In this document: one piece after another, positions 50,416-59,913 of the stretch
How the letters are laid out: the number at the start of each line of letters is the position of its first letter
Numbering within the stretch: position 1 is the stretch's first letter
Assembly (NCBI RefSeq): GCF_007830455.1
Contig: NZ_VLLB01000013.1
Coordinates: 1-64,000 of the forward strand
Length of the DNA stretch: 64,000 bases
From: Pseudoduganella lurida
GTDB lineage: Bacteria > Pseudomonadota > Gammaproteobacteria > Burkholderiales > Burkholderiaceae_D
Reading direction: 5' to 3'
The notes under the pieces: model-generated
What the model was told of the DNA's origin: nothing
Seen by the model: only the letters and a program-made list of their open reading frames with translations
Databases searched by the model: none
Program-made: the position numbers and the translations under genes

Positions 50416-52218
50416 GTGAAAGCGCACATCATCGTGGCGGCCGCTGCCGCCGTGGCCGCTGCGGCGGCCGTCCTGGCGCCCTCGCTGGCCGAGCGGCGCA
50501 CGCAGTTCGACCCGCTGCTGTCCGGCGGCCCCACCTGCGCACCGGCCCGGCCCGGCCGCCCGCCCCTGCTCGAACACCTCGTGCTGGCGCAGGCCGAAAC
50601 GGCGCCATTCCGCCCCGCCCCGGCCGCCGCCCCCGACAACCGGCAGGCCATGCCGCCGCTGTACACCAACCTCGGCACGCTGCACGTGGCGGTCACGACG
50701 AAAGTGCCACAAGCGCAGGCCTATTTCGACCAGGGCCTGCGGCTCACCTTCGCCTTCAACCATGCCGAAGCGGCGCGCGCCTTCCGCGCCGCCCGCACGC
50801 TCGATCCGTCCTGCGCCATGTGCTGGTGGGGCGAGGCGCTGGTGCTGGGCCCGAACATCAATGCGCCGATGTTCCCCGCCGCCATCGCACCGGCCGCCGA
50901 GGCCGCGCAGCAGGCGGCCCGCCTGGCGGCCACCGCCACGCCCGTGGAACAGGCCCTGATCAGGGCCGTGGCGCAGCGCTACGATGCCCGACCGGCTACC
51001 GACCCGGATGCACAGCGCAAGGCGCTCGACCAGGCCTACGCCGCCGGCATGACGGCCGCGGCGCGCCAGTTCCCCAACGATGACACGGTGCAGGTGCTGT
51101 TCGCCGAAGCGCTGATGGACCTGTCGCCGTGGGACTACTGGGAAGCGGGCGGCGCCCGGCCCAAGGCGCGCACCGCCGAGATGGTCGATGCGCTGGAGCG
51201 CGTGCTGGAGCGCCGGCCCGACCATCCGGGCGCCGTGCATTACTACATCCATGCGATGGAAGCCTCCACCCATCCGGAAAAGGCGCTGGCCCCGGCACGC
51301 CGCCTGGCCGCGCAGATCCCCGGCGCGGGCCACCTGGTGCACATGCCATCGCACATTTACTACCGGGTCGGCCTGTACAAGGAAGCGCTGCAATCGAACC
51401 TGGCCGCGATCGCCGCCGACGAAGCCTACTTCGCGCGCGCCGACAGCGATCCCGTCTACAAGGGCGCCTACTATCCGCACAACATCCACTTCGTGATGGT
51501 GTCCGCGCTGATGGGCGGCGACGGCCGCACGGCGCTCGAGGCCGCGGCCAAGCTGGACAAGGCGCTGCCGGTGCCGCTGGTGAAGGAATTTTCGATGATG
51601 CAGCCCGTGAAGGCGGCGCCGTACTTCTCGCACGTGCAGTTCTCCAGCCCGGACGTGCTGCTGCAGCTGCCCGATCCCGGCAACGACCTGGTGCTGGTGA
51701 AGGCGATGTGGCACTACGCGCGCGCCGTCGGCCATGCCCGCAAGGGCACGCTGGCGGCAGGCGAACGGGAACTGCAGGCGCTGGCGGCACTGGCACGCAC
51801 GGCCGACTTCAAGCCCGTCACCGACTGGAACGTGCCGGGCCGCGAGATCGTGCGCACCGCGCAGGCCGTGGCGGCCGGCCGGCTGGCCGATGCCCGCGGC
51901 GACCTGCCGGCCGCCATCGGCTTCTACCAGCAGGCGGTGGACGTGCAGGACACGCTGCCGTACACGGAGCCGCCGTACTGGTACTACCCGGTGCGCCAGT
52001 CGCTCGGTGCGGCGCAGCTGCGCGCCGGCCGGCTCGATGCGGCGGAGCAGACCTTCCGCGCCTCGCTGGTGCGCACGCCGAGCAATGGCTGGGCCCTGCG
52101 CGGGCTGGTGGAAGTCTACCGGCTGCGCGGCGACGAGGCGGCACTGAGCGCCGCGCAGCAGCGTTTCGACACCACCTGGCTGGGCCGGGGCGGACCGCCG
52201 GCGCTGTCCCTGCTTTGA
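50416..52218 (+). CDS. secreted TPR-repeat protein
   Basis: 600-aa protein with a signal or anchor (about 1-26, Ala-rich) and TPR-like helices: AYFDQGLRLTFAFNHAEAARAFRAARTLDPSCAMCWWGEAL (about 115-155), DALERVLERRPDHPGAVHYYIHAME, and later repeats to residue 595. A conserved HYYIHAMEASTHPEKAL block is shared by many bacterial TPR proteins of unknown role. The GTG at 50416 has GGAGGAAT 4 nt away and is preferred to ATGs upstream. Function unknown; perhaps a periplasmic scaffold. Confidence 0.85.
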   Translation: MKAHIIVAAAAAVAAAAAVLAPSLAERRTQFDPLLSGGPTCAPARPGRPPLLEHLVLAQAETAPFRPAPAAAPDNRQAMPPLYTNLGTLHVAVTTKVPQAQAYFDQGLRLTFAFNHAEAARAFRAARTLDPSCAMCWWGEALVLGPNINAPMFPAAIAPAAEAAQQAARLAATATPVEQALIRAVAQRYDARPATDPDAQRKALDQAYAAGMTAAARQFPNDDTVQVLFAEALMDLSPWDYWEAGGARPKARTAEMVDALERVLERRPDHPGAVHYYIHAMEASTHPEKALAPARRLAAQIPGAGHLVHMPSHIYYRVGLYKEALQSNLAAIAADEAYFARADSDPVYKGAYYPHNIHFVMVSALMGGDGRTALEAAAKLDKALPVPLVKEFSMMQPVKAAPYFSHVQFSSPDVLLQLPDPGNDLVLVKAMWHYARAVGHARKGTLAAGERELQALAALARTADFKPVTDWNVPGREIVRTAQAVAAGRLADARGDLPAAIGFYQQAVDVQDTLPYTEPPYWYYPVRQSLGAAQLRAGRLDAAEQTFRASLVRTPSNGWALRGLVEVYRLRGDEAALSAAQQRFDTTWLGRGGPPALSLL

Positions 52219-52226
52219 ATAAACCA

Positions 52227-52321
52227 CGCCTCGCCGATTAAATATCGCGAACGGCAGGCTTATATATTTATTTTCACCAACTTATTATATGATTGAATCA
52301 GTTTAATTCTCCGCCATTTAC
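52227..52321 (+). other. AT-rich intergenic promoter region
   Basis: This 95-nt gap before the six-gene operon is strikingly AT-rich (TTATATATTTATTTTC, TTATTATATGATTG) in an otherwise GC-rich window. It probably carries the operon promoter; several overlapping -10-like hexamers prevent naming one. Confidence 0.5.
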
Positions 52322-52999
52322 ATGAGCCTCGACGGCCGGATATCGCTGACCACGCCGGAGGGCGTGCGATTATTATTGACGCCCGCCGGCCCCGCCATTC
52401 GCGCACTGGCCTGGGGACTCGATATGGCGATCTGGGTCACCGCGGCGGTGACATTCTCGGCCCTGCTGGGCAACGATAAACTGTCGCGCGGCGTCTTCCT
52501 GCTCGCCTTATTCCTTTTCTATTGGGCCTACCCGGTATTGTTCGAGGTTTATTCGCATGGCGCCACGCCCGGCAAGAAAATCGCCGGCATCGAAGTGGTG
52601 CGTGACAACGGCCTGCCGGTGGGCTGGCGCGAATCGGCACTGCGCAACCTGTTGTCGACGGCCGATTTCCTCCCCCTCCTGTATGCCACCGGCCTGCTGT
52701 GCATGCTGTTCGACACGCGCTTTCGCCGCGTGGGCGACCTGGCCGCCGGCACCGTGGTCATCTACCGCGACCGCAAGCTGAAGCGCATGGACGCCGCGCC
52801 GGACGTGGTGCCCCTGCCGCCGCCATGGCCCCTGACGCCGGTACAGCAAAGCGCCGTGGCGGACCTGTTCGCCCGCGAAAAGACCCTGGCCGCCGACCGC
52901 ATGGAAGAACTGGCCACGCTGGCCGAACCCCTCACGGGCCGCACCGGCGCCGCGTCGCTGGAACGCCTGCGCGGCATCGCGGCGGGGCTGGCCCGATGA
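52322..52999 (+). CDS. RDD family membrane protein
   Basis: 225-aa protein with an RDD domain of three membrane helices (residues about 15-150): IRALAWGLDMAIW with the Arg-Asp pair, KIAGIEVVRDNGLPVGWRESALRNLL, and FRRVGDLAAGTVVIYRD. The C-terminal 70 residues are soluble and helical. Function is unknown. It is the first gene of a tightly overlapping series (ATGA overlap with the next gene) that ends with MoxR and DUF58 genes. Confidence 0.9.
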   Translation: MSLDGRISLTTPEGVRLLLTPAGPAIRALAWGLDMAIWVTAAVTFSALLGNDKLSRGVFLLALFLFYWAYPVLFEVYSHGATPGKKIAGIEVVRDNGLPVGWRESALRNLLSTADFLPLLYATGLLCMLFDTRFRRVGDLAAGTVVIYRDRKLKRMDAAPDVVPLPPPWPLTPVQQSAVADLFAREKTLAADRMEELATLAEPLTGRTGAASLERLRGIAAGLAR

Positions 53000-53943
53000 A
53001 GCAGGTGCGCTTCGAGGCCGAACACGGCGCCCTGTGGGACAGCATCGGCGCGATCGTCGACGGCACCGACGGCAGCCGGCGCACGGAACTGCCGGCCCTG
53101 TACCGCCGCCTGTGCCAGACGCTGGCGCTGGCCGAACAGCGCGGCTATTCGCCCACGCTGGTGGCCTGGCTGCGCCAGCTCGTGCACCGCTGCCATCGCC
53201 TGCTGTACGGCAGCGCGGCGGAACGGCCCGGCACCTTGCTGGGCTGGCTGCGCGTGGACCTGCCGCGCCGCGTGCGCGCCGAATGGCGCCTGCTGCTGCT
53301 GGTACTGCTGGCGTTCTGGGGCACCGGCCTGCTGGTCGGCCTGCTGGTGTGGGACGAGCCGGCGCGCGCCTTCCTGTTCCGCGCGCCCGCCCAGCTCGAT
53401 CGCATGGAGCGCATGTACCAGCCAGGCCCGATGCGGCTGGGCCGCGGCGACGAGGGCGACGTGCTGATGTTCGGCCACTACGTGTGGAACAATATTTCGA
53501 TCGGCTTCCGCACGTTCGCCGGCGGCTTCTTCGGCGGCGTGCCGGCGCTGGCCAGCCTGGTCTACAACGGCATCGAGCTGGGCGTGGTGGGTGCCTGGCT
53601 CACGATGAATGACGCCACCCGTATCCCGTTCTGGTCCTTCGTGATCACGCATGCCAGCGTGGAGATCACGGGCCTGCTCCTGTCCGCGCTGGCCGGCATC
53701 CGCCTGGGCCTGGCGCTGATCGCCCCGGGCCGCCTGAGCCGTCGCGATGCGCTGCAGGCCATGGCAAGCCACATGTTCCCCGTGGTGGCCGGTGCCGCGC
53801 TGTTCACGCTGCTGGCTGCCTTCATCGAGGCGTTCTTCTCGGCCCATGCCGCCATCCCCGCCGGGGTGAAATTCGGCGTGGGGGCCGCCTGCTGGCTGGC
53901 CGTGCTGCTGTACTTCGCATTCGCCGGACGCAAAGGCGGCTGA
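52996..53943 (+). CDS. SpoIIM-like (stage II sporulation protein M) membrane protein
   Basis: 315-aa membrane protein of the SpoIIM/DUF95 family. A soluble helical N-terminus (about 1-95) is followed by about five helices with the family signature FGHYVWNNISIGFRTFAGG and NGIELGVVGAWLTMN. The name derives from a sporulation protein, but this organism type does not sporulate; the role is unknown. It overlaps the RDD gene by 4 nt and the next gene by 1 nt, indicating coupled translation. Confidence 0.9.
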   Translation: MKQVRFEAEHGALWDSIGAIVDGTDGSRRTELPALYRRLCQTLALAEQRGYSPTLVAWLRQLVHRCHRLLYGSAAERPGTLLGWLRVDLPRRVRAEWRLLLLVLLAFWGTGLLVGLLVWDEPARAFLFRAPAQLDRMERMYQPGPMRLGRGDEGDVLMFGHYVWNNISIGFRTFAGGFFGGVPALASLVYNGIELGVVGAWLTMNDATRIPFWSFVITHASVEITGLLLSALAGIRLGLALIAPGRLSRRDALQAMASHMFPVVAGAALFTLLAAFIEAFFSAHAAIPAGVKFGVGAACWLAVLLYFAFAGRKGG

Positions 53944-55523
53944 TGCGCATCGAGCGGCTGCAAATCGACCTCCGGCCACGCCCGCACGCGCAGGCCCTCG
54001 ACCTGGGTTTTGCGCTGCTGCGCGCCCATGCGGCCGACGCGTGGCTGGCCTGGCTGGCGCTGTGGCTGCCCGCCGTGGCGCTGTCACTGCTGCTGGCCTG
54101 GCTGGCCCCGGCCTACGCGCAACTGTGGGTGCTGGTGCCGTGGTGGCTGCGGCCCGCACTGGAACGCGCGCCGCTGCACGTGCTGGCGCGCGGCGTGTTC
54201 GGCGAGCGCACCACCTGGCGTGCCGCCTTGCGCGCCTGGCCGCGCGAACTGCGCGGCGGCATGGTCCGCATGCTCACCTGGTGGCGCCCGTTCATGACGG
54301 GCCGCGCACTGCACCACCCCGTCTGGCAGCTGGAAGGCGCGCGGGGCGCACCGGCCACGCGCCGGCGCCGCCTGCTGGCCCGCGGCGGCACGGGCCGCGC
54401 CGCATGGCTGTTCGGTACGGCCTGCTACCTGTTCGAGGCGGTGCTGCTGCTGGGCGTGATCGGCGTCGCCAGCCTGTTCATGCCGGACAATCCGAATGCC
54501 AACCCGCTGCACGCCATGACGCTGCTGACCACCGATTCGTTCGGCGCCAGCGTGCTGATCGCGGCCGGCGTCACGCTGGGCGGCGCCGTGATCGGCCCCA
54601 TCTACGTGGCCTGCTGCTTCACGCTGTACCTGAACCGCCGCGCGGCGCTGGAAGCCTGGGACATCGAACTGGTGCTGCGGCGCCTGCAGCCACCGCCGGC
54701 CGGCAGGCCCCGTGGCCCGGCACGCGGCGCGGCCACCACCCTGGCATTGCTGCTGTCGCTCGGCCTTGGCCTGGCCGCCGCGCCACCGCCCGCACTGGCG
54801 GCGGACACGCTGCAGTGCCCGCCGCCCTTCCCCTGGATGAAACCGCAGCGCGGGCCCGATCATGACGCGGCCCAGGCCCGGCTGCGCCGCGAGATCGACG
54901 GCCTCTACGCCGAGCCGGACCTGCGCGGCTACCGCTGCACGGAAACATGGCAGAGGAAGCGGGGGTTCGACACGAAGCCACCGCCCTCGGCAGCAGACCT
55001 GCAACCCTATGCGCTGTGGCTGGCAGCGCTGGCCTGGGGCCTGAAATACGCGCTGATCGCCACCGCCGTGCTGGCCGCCGCCTGGCTGCTGTACCGCTAT
55101 CGCGACCAGCTGCCCGGCCTGCCGAAACGCGCGGCCCGGCTCCAGGCCACGGAGGTCGGCGGCCTGGACATCCGCCCCGCCAGCCTGCCGGACGATGTGC
55201 CGGCGACCGTGCGCCAGCTGTGGCAGGCCGGCCAGCAGCGCGCCGCGCTGGCGCTGCTGTACCGGGCCACGCTGTCGCGCCTGGCGAGCGACGATGGCCT
55301 GCACCTGTACCCCGGCGCCACCGAGGGCGACTGCCTGCGGCTGGCCCGCCAGGCACGCGCCGCGGGGCGGCTGGGCGAAGCACGGCTGGCGGTCGCCGCC
55401 GACGTGACGACGCTGTGGCTGCAGGGTGCCTACGGCGGCCGCTGGCCCGACGATGTCCGGATCGGCACCGTCTGCGATGCCTGGCAGGCCCGCTTCGCTG
55501 CCCCCGTGCGGGAGAGCGCATGA
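53943..55523 (+). CDS. multipass membrane protein with DUF4129-like C-terminus
   Basis: 526-aa membrane protein. Hydrophobic segments lie at about residues 30-75, 155-180 and 195-225. There is a second secreted-like hydrophobic stretch near 265-285 (ending ALAAD), a soluble loop with two cysteines, another helix (about 360-380) and a C-terminal segment of DUF4129 type (RQLWQAGQQRAALALLYRATLSRLA, YPGATEGDCLRLARQ). Function unknown. It is fully embedded in the six-gene unit, overlapping by 1 nt upstream and 4 nt downstream. DUF4129 proteins often adjoin MoxR/DUF58 genes, as here. Confidence 0.8.
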   Translation: MRIERLQIDLRPRPHAQALDLGFALLRAHAADAWLAWLALWLPAVALSLLLAWLAPAYAQLWVLVPWWLRPALERAPLHVLARGVFGERTTWRAALRAWPRELRGGMVRMLTWWRPFMTGRALHHPVWQLEGARGAPATRRRRLLARGGTGRAAWLFGTACYLFEAVLLLGVIGVASLFMPDNPNANPLHAMTLLTTDSFGASVLIAAGVTLGGAVIGPIYVACCFTLYLNRRAALEAWDIELVLRRLQPPPAGRPRGPARGAATTLALLLSLGLGLAAAPPPALAADTLQCPPPFPWMKPQRGPDHDAAQARLRREIDGLYAEPDLRGYRCTETWQRKRGFDTKPPPSAADLQPYALWLAALAWGLKYALIATAVLAAAWLLYRYRDQLPGLPKRAARLQATEVGGLDIRPASLPDDVPATVRQLWQAGQQRAALALLYRATLSRLASDDGLHLYPGATEGDCLRLARQARAAGRLGEARLAVAADVTTLWLQGAYGGRWPDDVRIGTVCDAWQARFAAPVRESA

Positions 55524-56801
55524 GTACGCGCCTGAAATGGCTGCTGGCCTGCCTGGCCGCCGTGCTGCTGGCGGCCGGCGCCACGTGGCTGTGGCATGCG
55601 GCATTCGAAAAACGCGTGCGCGCCGTGCCGGAAGAGTCCGAAGCGGCGCGCGACAACCCGCGGCTGGCCGCCACCCGCCTGCTGCAGCGGCACGGCCATC
55701 CGGTCGCCGCGGCAGAAGTGCTCGGCTCGCGGCTGCTGGCACGCCTGCCGGCCGGCATGCTGGTGCTGCCGGCCCGCACCGCCATCGACCGCAAGCAGGC
55801 CGCCCCGCTGCTGGACTGGGTCCGGCGCGGCAATACGCTGGTGGTGCAGCCGGCCTGGATCGCGCGACCGCCGAAGGATGGCGTCCTGCCCGGCAAGGCG
55901 GCCGATCCGGACGCCGATCCGATCGGCGGCCGCTACGGCGTGGCACTGGCGGCACGCACCCGCCAGGACGACACCTGCCGCGCCGATGAAAGCGAGGTGC
56001 GCCGCGCCCTGCAGGACCAGGAAGACGAAGAGGAAGAGGCAGAAGAAGAAAAGGAAGAAGATGCGGAGGAGCGCCCGGTGCGGCCGCAGTCGCGCCTCGT
56101 CTGCGTCACCCCACCCGGCACCCGCTATCCGCTGGAACTGGACCGCCCGTTCGAAGTGCTGCAGCCGGAAGGCAGGACCCGGCCGCTGTGGGGCGATACC
56201 TACGGCCTGGGCGTGCAGGTGTACGCCGAAGGCCGCGGCCGCGTGGTGCTGGTGGCGCAGGACTACTTCAGCCACAACGTGCTGCGCCAGCACGACCACG
56301 GCGAACTGCTGCTGGTGCTGGCACGCCTGGCGGGCCCCGCCACGCAGGTGACCTTCGTGCAGAGCGGGCAACGGCAGACGTGGACCGGCGAACTGTGGGA
56401 GCGCTTCTGGCCCGCGCTGTGCGCCGCCGCCGCGCTGGTGCTGCTGTGGGCCTGGTCCGCCGCGCGCCGCTTCGGTCCCACGCTGCCCGCGCCGGCGGGC
56501 GGCAGCGGTCAACCACGCCGCGCGCTGCTGGAACACGTCGATGCCAGCGGCCGCTGGCTGTGGAGCGTGCCTGGCGGACGTGCCCTGCTGCTGGCCGCCG
56601 TGCGCACTGCCGTGGAAGCGCGCCTGCGCCGGCACGCACCGGAACTCCTGCACCTCGACCGCGCCGAGCGCCTGCGCCAGCTGGCCGACCGCACCGCCCT
56701 GCCCCGCGCCGACCTGGAACGCGCCCTGCACGGCGAGCCGGCGCGCCGCGCCGCCGACTTCACCCGCCAGATCTCCACCCTGCAACGATTGCGAGCCCAC
56801 C

Positions 56802-56812
<11 letters not shown>
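55520..56812 (+). CDS. DUF4350-like membrane protein with acidic insert
   Basis: 430-aa protein with one N-terminal helix (about 8-26), a soluble DUF4350-like region (NPRLAATRLLQRHGHPV, then LLDWVRRGNTLVV), and a second helix at about 300-320. Between them lies a stretch of nearly continuous Glu/Asp near residues 168-190, encoded by an A/G-rich run (56020-56080). The role is unknown; DUF4350 proteins accompany MoxR-DUF58 operons. It overlaps the preceding gene by 4 nt and the MoxR gene by 11 nt. Confidence 0.82.
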
Positions 56813-57811
<999 letters not shown>

Positions 57812-57812
<1 letters not shown>

Positions 57813-59134
57813 TGGTGCCGGCACGCCGCCTGCTGGCTGCGCTGGGCGCCCTGGTGGCGCTCGGGATAGCGACTGGCCTGTGGCCCGTCCTGCTGGCCGG
57901 CTGGTGGGCGGCTGCCGGGATGCTGCTGCTGGCTGCCATGGCGGATGCCCTGCTGGCGCGCCGCCCGCTGGCACTGCGCATCGAACGGCAGGTCGCGGGC
58001 GTGCTGCCCGCCGGTGTCTGGCAGACCGTGCGCGTTACCCTCCACAACGAGGATGCCGGGCCGCTGACGCTGGCACTGTTCGACGATTATCCCGCCGACT
58101 GGGAACTGGAAGGCCTGCCGCACACGGTGCGCATCGCGCCCGGCGCGTGGGTGGCCGTGACGTATCGGGTACGGCCGGTCAGCCGCGGCGATGCCCGCTT
58201 CGGCCCCGCCTGGCTGCGCAGCGCCAGCCCGCTCGGATTGTGGCGGCGTTCGCTGCGCACCGGTCCGGAAACGGCGGTGCGCGTGTTTCCCGACTTCTCG
58301 GCGATCCTGGGCCAGGCGCTGCGCGCCACCGACCGCCGCGTGCAGACCAGCGGCGCGCTGCGCAAGCGCCAGCGCGGCGAAGGCCTGGACTTCCGCCAGC
58401 TGCGCGAATACCGCCAGGGCGACAGCCTGCGCTCGATCGACTGGAAGGCCACGGCGCGGCACCGCAAGCCCATCAGCCGCGAATACCAGGTCGAGCGCGA
58501 CCAGCAGATCGTGTTCCTGCTCGACACCGGGCGGCGCATGCTGGCGCGCGAGGACGATGGCGGCGGCAGCCACTTCGACCACGCGCTGCATGCGCTGCTG
58601 ACACTGGCCTACGTGGCCGCCAAGCAGGGCGATGGCGTGGGCGCGCTGACGTTCGGGTCGGCATCGGCCGCCGGGGTGCGCTGGCTGGCCCCGGCCAAGG
58701 GCCGCGCGGGCCTGGACCGGCTGCTGGCCGGCCTGTACGACGTGCAGCCGGACGAGGTGGCGCCGGACTACCTGCGCGCCGCCAGCGACCTGGTGCAGCG
58801 GCTGCCGCGGCGCGCCTTCGTGGTGCTGATCACCAACGTGCGCGACGAGGACGACCTGGCCCTGCGCGCGGCCTGCGACCTGCTGGCGGAAAAACACCTG
58901 GTGCTGTGCGCCAGCCTGCGCGAGAGCGCGGTGGACGACGCCGCGCGCCAGCCGGTAGCAGGCTTCCCGTCGGCACTGCGGCTGGCGGCTGCCGAACACT
59001 ATCTGCAGCAGCGCGAGGCGGCGATCCGCCGCCTGGGACTGCGCCACGAACGCTTCGTGGACGTGACGCCGCAGCGGCTCGGCGTGGCGCTGCTGAACCG
59101 CTACCTGGCGATCAAGGAAAGCGGCGCGCTGTAG
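57812..59134 (+). CDS. DUF58 domain protein
   Basis: 440-aa protein with two N-terminal membrane helices (about 8-45), a beta-rich domain (about 60-160) and the DUF58 signature GLDFRQLREYRQGDSLR with IDWKATARHRKPI (about 190-220). A VWA-like fold follows (IVFLLDTGRRML). DUF58 proteins are usual partners of MoxR ATPases, and the two genes overlap by 1 nt here. It ends the six-gene operon; the DUF805 gene converges 22 nt later. Confidence 0.92.
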
Positions 59135-59155
59135 AACCGATGGATTCGCCGGGGA

Positions 59156-59674
59156 TCAGAACGACTGGCCGGCGCCGGCGCGAGCGCCGTTCAGGAAGCC
59201 CTGGTAGGCAGGCACCGCAACGGCCGCCATGATGCCCACCACGAAGATGACCGGCAGGATCCAGGCCAGTACCATCACGCCGCGGCTGTTCGGGCCGGGC
59301 GGCAGGCCATAGCTGTTGGCGCCCTCGTCGCCGCGGGCGAACAGCAGCCACAGGCCGGCAAGCACGTTCACCAGCGGGATGAACAGCAGCAGGCCGAACC
59401 AGGCACCGCGGTCCAGGTCCTGCAGGCGGCGGCGTGCCAGCACGAACGTCACCACCAGCGACAGGATCGTATAGATCCAGAACATCAGGCCGGCACCGCC
59501 CTGCAGGGCACCGAGCAGCGCGCCCAGCGCCAGCAGCAGCAGGCCGCCGCCGAGCGAGTAGGCCAGGTAGCGCAGGCGTCCGATCCGGCCATCGATGGCG
59601 AACACGGTGGGTTCCTGGGTGGCGGACAGGGGGCTGTCGAACGCGGCATCTGGCGGGCTGTAAGGGTTGGTCAC
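59156..59674 (-). CDS. DUF805 family membrane protein
   Basis: 172-aa protein with a Pro-rich N-terminus (NPYSPPDAAFDSP), then GRIGRLRYLAYSLGGGLLLL, the typical DUF805 opening, and about four membrane helices (about 40-150). In the middle lies RRLQDLDRGAWFGLLLFIPLVNV, a family hallmark. The last residues ARAGAGQSF follow a type-IV-pilin-like hydrophobic helix. Function unknown. It converges on the DUF58 gene. Confidence 0.9.
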   Translation of the reverse strand: MTNPYSPPDAAFDSPLSATQEPTVFAIDGRIGRLRYLAYSLGGGLLLLALGALLGALQGGAGLMFWIYTILSLVVTFVLARRRLQDLDRGAWFGLLLFIPLVNVLAGLWLLFARGDEGANSYGLPPGPNSRGVMVLAWILPVIFVVGIMAAVAVPAYQGFLNGARAGAGQSF

Positions 59675-59913
59675 GGCGGCTTCTCCTGGGGTCGGTGGAT
59701 GGTCATGATGAATAAGGCATCAACTGGCCATCATGGCATATCTTTCTTGCTAGAAATCTCTCGAATCGTCACAGGCAGGGCAATTTATGGGCCCGAAAGT
59801 GAGGCCTGCCGAACACAACAGTACAAAAATGGGTGACTTCATGTCCTGGACGGCATAGAATTTTGCCACGAGGAAACACGCACTCCGGTGCTCCCTAACC
59901 GAAAGGCGTCATC

